6,967 nt of DNA from positions 1 to 6,967 of the forward strand of contig JALTMC010000591.1 in the NCBI GenBank assembly GCA_027005175.1. The letters are read 5' to 3'. Positions 1-5,800 of this stretch are shown here, one piece after another. Below the pieces are notes generated by a model. That model had not been told where the DNA came from. It ran no database searches and saw only the letters and a list, made by a program, of their open reading frames with translations. The DNA comes from Myxococcales bacterium (lineage in GTDB: Bacteria > Myxococcota_C > UBA6777). The translations under genes and the position numbers were made by a program. Within the stretch, counting starts at the first letter, position 1, and each line of letters starts with the position of its first letter.

Positions 1-260
1 TTTTGCTTCTCGGATTTTTGTTCTCCTATGCTTTCTCTCGTTGGCGCTAATTTTACGCAGATGCAGGGGGAGCCAAGTATGGTGGTCGTGAAAATATGAT
101 CGCTGCTTTGCGAAAGCTTCAACATCAGGAGATCTTGGAAGATCCCAATCCCGCGTATCGATCGATGTGCATCAACAGCAAAAAGAGTTGGATGTTTCTC
201 TTCTCCACACATCCTCCGTTGGAAGATCGCATCAAGCGTCTTGAGACAATGCGTGTCTGA
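1..260 (+). pseudogene. htpX: HtpX-type zinc metalloprotease (M48), C-terminal part, interrupted by TAA
   Basis: HtpX is an inner-membrane zinc protease that degrades damaged membrane proteins. The frame ending at TGA 258-260 gives FSRWR-stop-FYADAGGAK, then GGRENMIAALRKLQ, AYRSMCIN and FSTHPPLEDRIKRL. These match the C-terminal third of HtpX (E. coli FSRHREFHADAGSAK, REKMIAAL, THPPLDKRI). The HExxH active site lies beyond the left edge. The frame is open on both sides of a single in-frame TAA at 48-50. By alignment this stop replaces the Glu after FSRHR, the third zinc ligand (E222 in E. coli); one base change (GAA to TAA) would explain it. TAA ends other genes here, so recoding is unlikely. 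The product would lose its zinc ligand and about 70 residues. The stop codon overlaps the moxR start by one base. The family call is confident; real mutation versus sequencing error is undecided. Confidence 0.85.
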
Positions 261-1279
261 TGTCGATTGCTGCCTCTTCTGCCTATCAGCAGATCCAAGA
301 ACAAGTGGAAGGATATGCGCGTGCCATGGATCGCCTCCGGCAAACGGTCGGCCAGGTCATCGTTGGACAACACGAGCTTATCAATCATCTCTTGGTGGGG
401 TTGCTGGCTCGTGGTCATGTCTTGTTGGAAGGAATGCCAGGGCTCGCAAAAACCCTCACGGTTCAAACGTTATCCTCTGCACTTTCTTTAGAGTTTTCTC
501 GTATTCAGTTCACACCAGACTTACTTCCTGCTGACTTGGTGGGGACTCAGATCTATCATCCGAAAGAACAAAGCTTTTTCCCAAAAACAGGGCCTGTGTT
601 TGCAAACATTATTTTGGCTGACGAGATCAACCGTGCTCCCGCCAAAGTTCAATCCGCTCTGTTAGAGGCCATGCAGGAAAAACAGGTGACTTTGGGCGAT
701 ACAAGCTATGCCTTACCCCGTCCCTTTTGGGTGATGGCGACTCAAAATCCGGTGGAGCAGGAAGGTACTTATGTTCTTCCTGAGGCTCAAGTGGATCGGT
801 TTATGTTGAAACTCCATCTCACGTATCCATCCCGTGAGGAAGAGCGATTGATCATGGAGCGGATGATAGAGGCACCTCCATCACAGCCTCAACCTGTGTT
901 TTCGGCAGAACAGATACTGGCAGCCCAAGATCTTTTGCCGCAGATGCATGTGGCAGATCCGGTCAAGGATTATATCCTCGACATTATCCGAGCAACTCGC
1001 CCTGCATCTCAATCGGGTGATACTGTTTCGATGGAGATGAAACGCATCCAGGGGTATCTGGAGTTTGGTGGCTCCCCTCGTGCTACGTTGGCCATCAATC
1101 GTGCTGCGCGTGCACACGCTCTCTTGGATCATCGATGTTATGTCATTCCCGATGATGTCAAAGCCGTAGCCTTGAGTGTTTTGAGGCATCGTATCACTCT
1201 CTCTTATCGGGCTGAAGCTGACGGACTTACCCCTGACGACCTTATCTTACAACTCCTCGCGGCGGTAGATATCCCTTAA
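260..1279 (+). CDS. MoxR-family AAA+ ATPase (complete)
   Basis: This 339-residue protein is a cytoplasmic MoxR-type AAA+ ATPase, a family thought to act as chaperones that mature or remodel protein complexes, often with vWA-domain partners. Visible motifs in order: a VIVGQ lead-in (33-37), Walker A GMPGLAKT (58-65), the family signature RIQFTPDLLPAD (81-92), Walker B LADEINRAP (119-127), sensor 1 MATQNPVEQEGT (159-170), VDRFM (178-182) and sensor 2 GSPRA (271-275). The C-terminal helical lid has DDVKAVALSVLRHR (298-311). Length is normal and no key residue is missing. ATG 260 overlaps the htpX TGA by one base and has no good ribosome binding site, so translation may be coupled to the upstream frame. 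Usually DUF58 and vWA genes follow moxR; here a TerB-like gene follows after 107 bases. The true substrate cannot be told from sequence. Confidence 0.95.
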   Translation: MSIAASSAYQQIQEQVEGYARAMDRLRQTVGQVIVGQHELINHLLVGLLARGHVLLEGMPGLAKTLTVQTLSSALSLEFSRIQFTPDLLPADLVGTQIYHPKEQSFFPKTGPVFANIILADEINRAPAKVQSALLEAMQEKQVTLGDTSYALPRPFWVMATQNPVEQEGTYVLPEAQVDRFMLKLHLTYPSREEERLIMERMIEAPPSQPQPVFSAEQILAAQDLLPQMHVADPVKDYILDIIRATRPASQSGDTVSMEMKRIQGYLEFGGSPRATLAINRAARAHALLDHRCYVIPDDVKAVALSVLRHRITLSYRAEADGLTPDDLILQLLAAVDIP

Positions 1280-1283
1280 CACC

Positions 1284-1312
1284 TTGACGTGGATCGATGA
1301 GTTGAGTAGTCT
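1284..1312 (+). promoter_or_regulatory. Possible promoter for the TerB-like/PP2C pair
   Basis: TTGACG at 1284-1289 and TAGTCT at 1307-1312 are separated by 17 bases, just after the moxR stop and about 75 bases before the next start codon. The -35 matches sigma-70 at five of six positions, the -10 at only three. This is a candidate from spacing and similarity; read-through from moxR is equally possible because I find no terminator hairpin in the gap. Confidence 0.3.
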
Positions 1313-1373
1313 GTTGCGACTGAATTCACAGATTCTTGGGCGACCTTGAGACAAACGCGAGCGTACACTTCCT

Positions 1374-1378
1374 AGGAG
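1374..1378 (+). promoter_or_regulatory. Ribosome binding site that sets the TerB-like start
   Basis: AGGAG lies 8 bases before ATG 1387. This favours ATG 1387 over the in-frame TTG at 1336, which lacks a comparable site. Confidence 0.75.
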
Positions 1379-1386
1379 CCGATACT

Positions 1387-2445
1387 ATGAGTATATCTCT
1401 TGACCAGCAAGACTGGTTTCAACAATTTGTAGACCTGATTTTAGAGCGGTATGACCCCACAGCTGCCATGGAGAGGGCCGCCGACCTTCCCGACGGGCCA
1501 GAGGAAGTTCGAGGACTCGCTGCCGTTCAAAAGAGCATGACTGTGCGGGGTGTCAACAATGGCTTGCCCCTTTATGACCCCTCCCTCTCCGCTGACCAGA
1601 CCTTCCCTGCTATCAAATTTCTGTCCACACTCAAACATCAGTACGAGCTGATACTTGATGTTGGCGTTACGCTCAATCGTCCTTTTGATGGAGACTTTGG
1701 CCGTCTGGCGATCACCATGATTGGATACGCTGCGCTAGAAGACTATGAAAATGCTGAGTTTCTTGCAGATGTCTGGCGCGAAGTTATGACAGGGCAAAGC
1801 ACCCCCGACTCCATTCCTGAAGTGCTACAGCCCCATTATATTACTTTGGGAGATGCCCTGAAAAAGCGAGCCATCCTCAAAGATGATCCCTTGTTGGCAC
1901 TGCCTATCAATCAGGGGATCAGCTACTTTGATATCTACCTCTGTGGGCGTCTAGCGATCGATCTGTATGATGATGCTCGTTTGCAACGTCATGAAATTGA
2001 GGAATCTCATCAGATAACCTACAGCGACCGAATTCACTTTGTGGAGGCCGTGATCGCCCTGGCATGGTCAAACGGTCTGTTGGAGCCTGAAGAGCGAAAT
2101 CTGATCAAAAAGCAGATTCAAATGTTGGGACTCCCCAAAAAGAAGGCTCGTAAGCTGATCACACTGATGATCACACCCAGCACCCCTAAAGAATTTGCTC
2201 ATGGCTTCTCCACCCCAGAGACTGGCATGTTTGTGATGCGACAGCTGATCATCGCTTCTGTGGTGGATGGTGTTCAAGATGCCAAAGAACGTAAATTCTT
2301 ATACCAAACAAGCAAGGAATTTGGTTTAAGTGAATCGGAATTCAATCTCCTCCAGGAGGAGATGCAGGCGTTTTTAGATGCCAATCAGGAATCCATAGAC
2401 CAAATGAAAAACTATCGCCGCTCACGCCGATCGTCTTCGTTTTAG
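1387..2445 (+). CDS. TerB-like domain protein with unrecognised N-terminal region
   Basis: I chose ATG 1387 because of its AGGAG site, giving 352 residues. The C-terminal part (about 213-335) looks like two TerB-type helical repeats. The first has ALAWSNGLLEPEERNLI (224-240) and the second ASVVDGVQDAKERKFL (290-305). Both carry the small-residue/Gly turn and downstream acidic residues (N229, E233, E236; D294, D298, E301) typical of TerB/DjlA-like folds. Each is followed by a LGL or FGL turn. TerB-family proteins are linked to tellurite-resistance and phage or chemical-stress systems, often at the membrane, but their biochemistry is poorly defined. Residues 1-210 look mostly helical and I do not recognise them. 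The end is basic and Ser-rich (YRRSRRSSSF). I see no signal peptide or membrane segment, so it is probably cytoplasmic. The PP2C gene follows after 32 bases and is probably co-transcribed, so this could be a substrate or partner of the phosphatase (inference). Confidence 0.75.
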   Translation: MSISLDQQDWFQQFVDLILERYDPTAAMERAADLPDGPEEVRGLAAVQKSMTVRGVNNGLPLYDPSLSADQTFPAIKFLSTLKHQYELILDVGVTLNRPFDGDFGRLAITMIGYAALEDYENAEFLADVWREVMTGQSTPDSIPEVLQPHYITLGDALKKRAILKDDPLLALPINQGISYFDIYLCGRLAIDLYDDARLQRHEIEESHQITYSDRIHFVEAVIALAWSNGLLEPEERNLIKKQIQMLGLPKKKARKLITLMITPSTPKEFAHGFSTPETGMFVMRQLIIASVVDGVQDAKERKFLYQTSKEFGLSESEFNLLQEEMQAFLDANQESIDQMKNYRRSRRSSSF

Positions 2446-2477
2446 TGCTGGTGTTCTTGCGATAAAGAGATATTCAG

Positions 2478-3854
2478 ATGCACAAATATGTACCCCCTCC
2501 TATTAAAGTGGGTCAGTCTACCGATGTGGGTAGACGTCGTCATGAAAACCAAGACAGCATGGGCTATGCCCAACTCGATCGGTTTGCCTATAAAGGTGCT
2601 CACCTCCTCATTACTGCCGATGGTATGGGAGGAGCCAGCGGGGGACAACAAGCATCCAGTACCGCTGTTGAGAAGATCCTCGAATACTTTCAACAAGGAC
2701 ACCCTAGCCCTGAACCCGATATCGCGATTCGTGAGGCGGTGGAGTTGGCTGCTGAGGCAGTACAAGCCAAAGCTGTCGAAGATCCTCGACTCGAAGGGAT
2801 GGGCACCACCTGTGTGGTTGTGATTATTCACAATGGCTATCTTTTTGCCGGACATATCGGGGATAGCCGACTTTATATGTGGCGGCAAGGTAAGTTATTG
2901 CGCCTCAGTCGCGATCATAGTCGAGTCCAGTTTATGGTGGAAGCGGGGATCATCTCTGAAGAAGATGCCAAACGACATCCCCATCAAAACTTTCTCGCTC
3001 GTGTGTTGGGAAGCAACCAACAACCTCGTGTCGAGATCCTTGCACCTCCTCGCAAATTAGAGCTTGGAGACCGGCTCTTGCTGTGCTCGGACGGCCTCTA
3101 CAATGAAGTGGACGATGAAGAGATCTTTGAGATCCTAGGCACCTATGAACCCCAAAAAGCCTCGGATACTCTGGTCGAAATGGCAAATGAAAACGGAGGG
3201 AATGACAATATCACCGTTCAAATCCTCTCCTATGGGGATCTTCAACCTCCTCAAGTGGCTGAGTCCTGGTTTCAGTTCCCCAACGCAACAGCAGGTTTTG
3301 CCTTCTCCTTGTTTTGCTTTGTCCTGGTCTTTTTGGGTGGCTTCTTTGTAGGTCGCTACAACCAAGCTCGGTCCTATCGCTCCAATGCAAGCAACGCCCA
3401 ACCCCAAGATCATACTGATCCATGCATTGCTGCCGATGGGGCCGATCGCTGCGGTGATGATGACGACGACGATGATGACGACGATGCAGGGCAGGGCTCT
3501 CTCTCCACTCCAGACCTACCCCCAAACGCAAATACCAATCGGAAGCCAGCCTCAAAACCCGCAGTACGACCCGTCGCTCGATCCGCTCCAACGCCTGTGA
3601 CACGGCCAGCGATACGACCGGCTCCAGTGCCAGCGATACGACCGGCTCCAGTACCAGCGGTACGACCGGCTCCAGTACCAGCGGTACGACCGGCTCCAGT
3701 GCCAGCGGTACGACCGGCTCCAGTACCAGCGATACGACCGGCTCCAGTGCCAGTGGTTCGGCCTGCTGTCTTGCCGGGGTCTCGTCCTGTTCTGCCTACT
3801 CCTCCAGCCTCTCGTCCTGTGGTGCGGCCTTCTTCCAAGCCGACAGTCCGCTAA
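2478..3854 (+). CDS. PP2C-type Ser/Thr phosphatase with one membrane segment and a poly-Asp/Arg-Pro repeat tail
   Basis: This 458-residue protein is a metal-dependent PPM/PP2C phosphatase, which reverses Ser/Thr phosphorylation by Hanks-type kinases. The catalytic domain (about 10-250) has the family motifs: RRRHENQD (19-26), ADGMGG (47-52), GMGTT (107-111), GHIGDSRLY (125-133), DHS (146-148), LCSDGLYNEV (202-211) and GNDNITV (241-247). The metal-binding Asp residues are present (D26, D48, D205, D243). A hydrophobic segment (about 273-292, FAFSLFCFVLVFLGGFFVG) anchors it, probably with the catalytic domain inside. The remaining 165 residues would lie outside the membrane: ten Asp in a row (327-336), then a basic Pro/Arg/Ala/Val stretch with six RPAPVPA-type units (about 380-427). 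The tail is low complexity and likely disordered. ATG 2478 has a moderate AAAGAGA site 7 bases upstream. It probably shares a transcript with the TerB-like gene. No partner kinase is in the window. The fold is certain; tail function is unknown. Confidence 0.95.
   Translation: MHKYVPPPIKVGQSTDVGRRRHENQDSMGYAQLDRFAYKGAHLLITADGMGGASGGQQASSTAVEKILEYFQQGHPSPEPDIAIREAVELAAEAVQAKAVEDPRLEGMGTTCVVVIIHNGYLFAGHIGDSRLYMWRQGKLLRLSRDHSRVQFMVEAGIISEEDAKRHPHQNFLARVLGSNQQPRVEILAPPRKLELGDRLLLCSDGLYNEVDDEEIFEILGTYEPQKASDTLVEMANENGGNDNITVQILSYGDLQPPQVAESWFQFPNATAGFAFSLFCFVLVFLGGFFVGRYNQARSYRSNASNAQPQDHTDPCIAADGADRCGDDDDDDDDDDAGQGSLSTPDLPPNANTNRKPASKPAVRPVARSAPTPVTRPAIRPAPVPAIRPAPVPAVRPAPVPAVRPAPVPAVRPAPVPAIRPAPVPVVRPAVLPGSRPVLPTPPASRPVVRPSSKPTVR
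3456..3485 (+). repeat. Run of ten Asp codons in the PP2C tail
   Basis: Ten consecutive GAT/GAC codons occur in an irregular mixture of the two synonyms. Because the codons are mixed rather than one pure trinucleotide tract, the run looks maintained for the acidic protein sequence and not simply by recent slippage. It lies just outside the predicted membrane segment. Confidence 0.9.
3615..3758 (+). repeat. Six tandem 24-bp in-frame repeats (RPAPVPAV/I)
   Basis: Six head-to-tail 24-base units start at 3615, 3639, 3663, 3687, 3711 and 3735. Each begins CGACCGGCTCCAGT and encodes RPAPVPAI, RPAPVPAV or, in the last unit, RPAPVPVV. Units differ only at the GTG/GTA codon and in the last two codons; units 2 and 3 are identical, which points to recent duplication. 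The array keeps the PP2C frame. Degenerate RP-containing copies flank it on both sides. Confidence 0.95.
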
Positions 3855-3891
3855 TTTTTTCCTGACTACTCCATCCATTTTGACAAATCCC

Positions 3892-3920
3892 TTGACTTCT
3901 TCCTTCGTTTCGCCTATTTT
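3892..3920 (+). promoter_or_regulatory. Likely promoter of rplS
   Basis: TTGACT (3892-3897) and TATTTT (3915-3920) have the ideal 17-base spacing. They match the sigma-70 -35 at five and -10 at four of six positions. Transcription would start near 3927, giving rplS a 5' leader of about 195 nt. A TTGACA at 3880-3885 lies just upstream but has no partner -10 at a proper distance. Confidence 0.5.
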
Positions 3921-3931
3921 TTTGCGCCGGT

Positions 3932-3949
3932 TTCACCTGTGCAGGTGAA
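3932..3949. promoter_or_regulatory. Palindrome TTCACCTG-TG-CAGGTGAA, possible operator
   Basis: Two perfect 8-base arms surround a 2-base centre. It would begin about 5 bases after the predicted transcription start, a typical place for a repressor site. As RNA the 2-nt centre is too small for a loop, so a hairpin would lose its inner pairs; a DNA-binding dimer is the simpler reading. It has no T run, so it is not a standard terminator. No known regulator is assigned. Confidence 0.45.
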
Positions 3950-4110
3950 CAACACAAATCTACATCCTGCAAGTATTGATTGATAAGTCCAATTCTTTGT
4001 TTCTCAAAGACTTTTATACACACAAGCTGGGTCTTTGGAGAGCCAGTCAGTACACCGCCAGTGCAGGAAGTTGAAATGATACAAGATCTTTGTGCGTTGA
4101 ATGATAAACG

Positions 4111-4115
4111 AGGAG
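4111..4115 (+). promoter_or_regulatory. Ribosome binding site of rplS
   Basis: AGGAG lies 7 bases before ATG 4123, a strong site as expected for a highly expressed ribosomal protein gene. Confidence 0.85.
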
Positions 4116-4122
4116 AGTTACA

Positions 4123-4473
4123 ATGAATGTTCTTGATCAGATTGAGAGTCGCTTCCTTCGGATGGACGTCCCTCAATTTCGTGCGGGTGACACCCTGCGT
4201 GTTTTTGTCCGTATTCGTGAAGGTGAAAAAGAGCGTCTACAGGCTTTTGAAGGCGTATGTATCGGCTACAAAAAGGGCGGCGCTCGTGCTACCTTTACGG
4301 TTCGCAAGATCTCTTACGGTGTAGGTGTTGAGCGTACCTTCCCCCTGCATTCGCCCATGTTGGACCGGATTGAAGTTCTGTCTCGTGGTCGTATTCGACG
4401 TGCGAAGCTTTACTATCTCCGCAAACTGCGTGGTAAAGCTGCTCGTATTCGCGAGCTGCGTCCTGGGCGATAG
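4123..4473 (+). CDS. rplS: 50S ribosomal protein L19
   Basis: L19 is a large-subunit protein near the interface with the small subunit, where it contributes to an intersubunit bridge. The 116-residue product has normal length and matches the family along its whole length. Visible signatures are [13 protein letters not shown] (19-31), [16 protein letters not shown] (33-48), [20 protein letters not shown] (57-76) and [18 protein letters not shown] (91-108). It is rich in Arg and Lys, as expected for an rRNA-binding protein. ATG 4123 has a strong AGGAG site. In many bacteria rplS is the last gene of rpsP-rimM-trmD-rplS; here the gene upstream is a PP2C phosphatase, so rplS appears to be driven from its own promoter. 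Downstream, rnhB and yraN follow on the same strand, a known arrangement, and are likely co-transcribed. Confidence 0.98.
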   Translation: MNVLDQIESRFLRMDVPQFRAGDTLRVFVRIREGEKERLQAFEGVCIGYKKGGARATFTVRKISYGVGVERTFPLHSPMLDRIEVLSRGRIRRAKLYYLRKLRGKAARIRELRPGR

Positions 4474-4569
4474 TGAATCCCTTCTTTCCCCTCTTCTCTC
4501 CAACAGGCTCCATGCCTCCCCCTCAATCGATTGTCCCGCAAAGCAAAGACTTCCAACAAACAAGCCTCT

Positions 4570-5193
4570 ATGTTCTCCGAATCTCGGTGGCTTGAGTCTG
4601 ACTATCACGCTCAAGATACCACGTGGATTGTTGGTATTGATGAAGCGGGTCGTGGGCCTCTTGCGGGGCCTGTTGTTGCTGCCTCCGTTCTTTTGCCCAC
4701 CGACCACACCCTTGAGGGGCTTGATGACTCCAAACGGTTGACAGAGGCTCGTCGGCGAGCTTTGTTCGATGACATTCACGAACAAGCACTGGCTGTTGGT
4801 ACAAGTATGGTCTCTGCCGCTGAAATTGACGAGATTAATATCCTTCAAGCTTCTCTCAAGGCGATGCGTCTCAGCCTGGACCAGCTCTGTGAGAAGATCG
4901 ACCGGACTCCACAGATCGTCCTTGTGGATGGGAACCAGCGATTTGACCATAGCTTACCCATCATCCCTGTGGTGAAAGGGGACCAGCGAAGTCAAAATAT
5001 CGCAGCAGCTTCCATCGTGGCTAAGGTGCTTCGAGACAAAGTCATGGAAGCTTACCATGGACTTTATCCTCAGTTTGACTTTCTCAAACACAAAGGCTAC
5101 CCAACACCCCAACACAAACAAGCTCTCGTCGAATACGGAGCCTCTCCGCTTCACCGGATCTCCTTTCGTGGCGTTCTACCCATCAAAGAGTAA
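4570..5193 (+). CDS. rnhB: Ribonuclease HII
   Basis: RNase HII cuts the RNA strand of RNA-DNA hybrids and nicks beside single ribonucleotides in DNA, starting ribonucleotide excision repair. From ATG 4570 it has 207 residues, a usual length. Motifs: GIDEAGRGPLAGPVVAA (22-38) with catalytic D24 and E25, DDSKRLTEARR (52-62), LVDGN (118-122) with D120, VVKGDQRSQNIAAASIVAKV (134-153) with D138, and HKGYPT (174-179) with the Tyr used to recognise the RNA-DNA junction. These correspond to D16, E17, D108 and D126 of the E. coli enzyme, so it should be active. The start is uncertain: an in-frame TTG at 4531 would add 13 residues (MSRKAKTSNKQAS), and neither start has a clear ribosome binding site. 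It lies 96 bases after rplS, and the spacer is pyrimidine-rich. Confidence 0.95.
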   Translation: MFSESRWLESDYHAQDTTWIVGIDEAGRGPLAGPVVAASVLLPTDHTLEGLDDSKRLTEARRRALFDDIHEQALAVGTSMVSAAEIDEINILQASLKAMRLSLDQLCEKIDRTPQIVLVDGNQRFDHSLPIIPVVKGDQRSQNIAAASIVAKVLRDKVMEAYHGLYPQFDFLKHKGYPTPQHKQALVEYGASPLHRISFRGVLPIKE

Positions 5194-5325
5194 GCTTTAA
5201 CGTTCTTTCGTTGTCTTCTCATCCTATCGCTGTTGTGTTTCTTCCTCTCATCATGTATCTGTTGTGTTCTCGCCTGTGTTTCTCTTCTCTTCTCTTTTTA
5301 CAGTCTTTCTTCAAAGGGTTCTATT
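5194..5325 (+). other. Pyrimidine-rich spacer between rnhB and yraN
   Basis: This 132-base gap is strongly biased to C and T on the coding strand, especially 5280-5312. It contains a 10-base direct repeat, CTGTTGTGTT, at 5230-5239 and 5259-5268. I see no convincing promoter or terminator hairpin. An open frame reaches back to ATG 5233, but the added residues would form a Cys-rich hydrophobic stretch unlike the family, so I treat it as non-coding. Confidence 0.5.
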
Positions 5326-5721
5326 ATGAAGAATCATCCGTTGTCTCCGTCACATTCTTCCACATGGATTCAAGCGTTTGGTCATTTTGCTGAGGATGTC
5401 GTTTCGTTCTGGCTGGAGTCGCGGGGGTATCGAGTTTTGGAGAGGAGATATCGATGTCGTTTTGGAGAGCTGGATATCGTCTCTGAACGTGATGGAACTT
5501 TGCTGGTGGTTGAAGTGAAGGCATTGTCAGGAAGAATGGCGCCCAAGCACGCACTGGCTGGTATCAATAGAGCCAAGCAAAGACGTTTGTTTTCTGCCGT
5601 GAATCATTATCTGTGGAAGTCTGGAAGGGACAATCCTGCGATTCAGGTGATGGGTGTTGGACTGATTGTCAATGCGGATGGCTCCATCCTTATGGAGATG
5701 AAGCCTTGTCTGATGATATGA
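5326..5721 (+). CDS. yraN: YraN/UPF0102 family predicted nuclease-fold protein
   Basis: This 131-residue protein belongs to the YraN (UPF0102) family, small proteins with a PD-(D/E)XK endonuclease-like fold whose role is not settled. Visible features: an N-terminal helix with AED (22-24), GYRVLERRYRCRFGELDIV (34-52) with G47, E48 and D50, and VVEVKALSG (61-69) giving the E-x-K pair E63/K65. A helix rich in basic residues, NRAKQRRLFSAVNHYL (81-96), follows. Two usual features are altered: VEVKTR is VEVKAL, and the RFDV-like strand appears as QVMGVGLI (107-114). The catalytic core is kept. ATG 5326 is chosen because AAAGGG (5313-5318) lies 7 bases upstream. It follows rnhB on the same strand, as in many proteobacteria, which suggests a nucleic-acid role. 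A - strand gene converges on it 79 bases later. Confidence 0.88.
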   Translation: MKNHPLSPSHSSTWIQAFGHFAEDVVSFWLESRGYRVLERRYRCRFGELDIVSERDGTLLVVEVKALSGRMAPKHALAGINRAKQRRLFSAVNHYLWKSGRDNPAIQVMGVGLIVNADGSILMEMKPCLMI

Positions 5722-5800
5722 GATCTTCCTACGATGGACCTCATGAGAAGGGCAAAGCCACCTATGCAAAACCTTTCTTGTCGGAGGAGTTGAGCTTTTT

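Larger units (their letters stand above)
3855..4122 (+). other. Intergenic region and long rplS leader
   Basis: These 268 bases separate the PP2C gene from rplS. They hold a promoter-like site (3892-3920), a palindrome (3932-3949) and about 170 further bases of transcribed leader. The leader includes a 6-bp stem (TCTTTG 3994-3999 with CAAAGA 4005-4010). The right arm extended by one base (CAAAGAC, 4005-4011) can instead pair with GTCTTTG at 4031-4037. I see no open frame with a ribosome binding site and no clear terminator hairpin with a T run. Confidence 0.6.

Noticed and set aside
1336-1386. TTG start extending the TerB-like protein by 17 residues
   Set aside because: No ribosome binding site; ATG 1387 has AGGAG at ideal spacing.
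3615-3758. Tandem repeats considered as a CRISPR array
   Set aside because: Units are contiguous 24-mers without spacers and encode in-frame protein repeats.
3410-3838. Long - strand open frame opposite the PP2C tail (poly-Ser and Gly/Arg/Thr repeats)
   Set aside because: It is the mirror of the Asp run and 24-bp repeats; repeats keep all frames open. No start signal or family similarity.
3552-3878. Second - strand frame with Trp/Tyr/Arg-rich repeats opposite the PP2C tail
   Set aside because: Also a by-product of the repeat array on the antisense strand.
4015-4020. TATACA in the rplS leader as a second -10 element
   Set aside because: No -35-like hexamer 16-18 bases upstream.
4237-4950. 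237-codon - strand open frame across rplS and rnhB
   Set aside because: Lies opposite two clearly homologous genes; no family resemblance and no start signal.
5233-5325. Upstream extension of YraN from ATG 5233
   Set aside because: Would add a Cys/Phe/Ser-rich stretch not seen in the family; ATG 5326 has a ribosome binding site and gives normal length.
5722-5800. Bidirectional terminator between the convergent yraN and coiled-coil genes
   Set aside because: A short T run exists at 5796-5800 but I find no stem of useful length before it on either strand.
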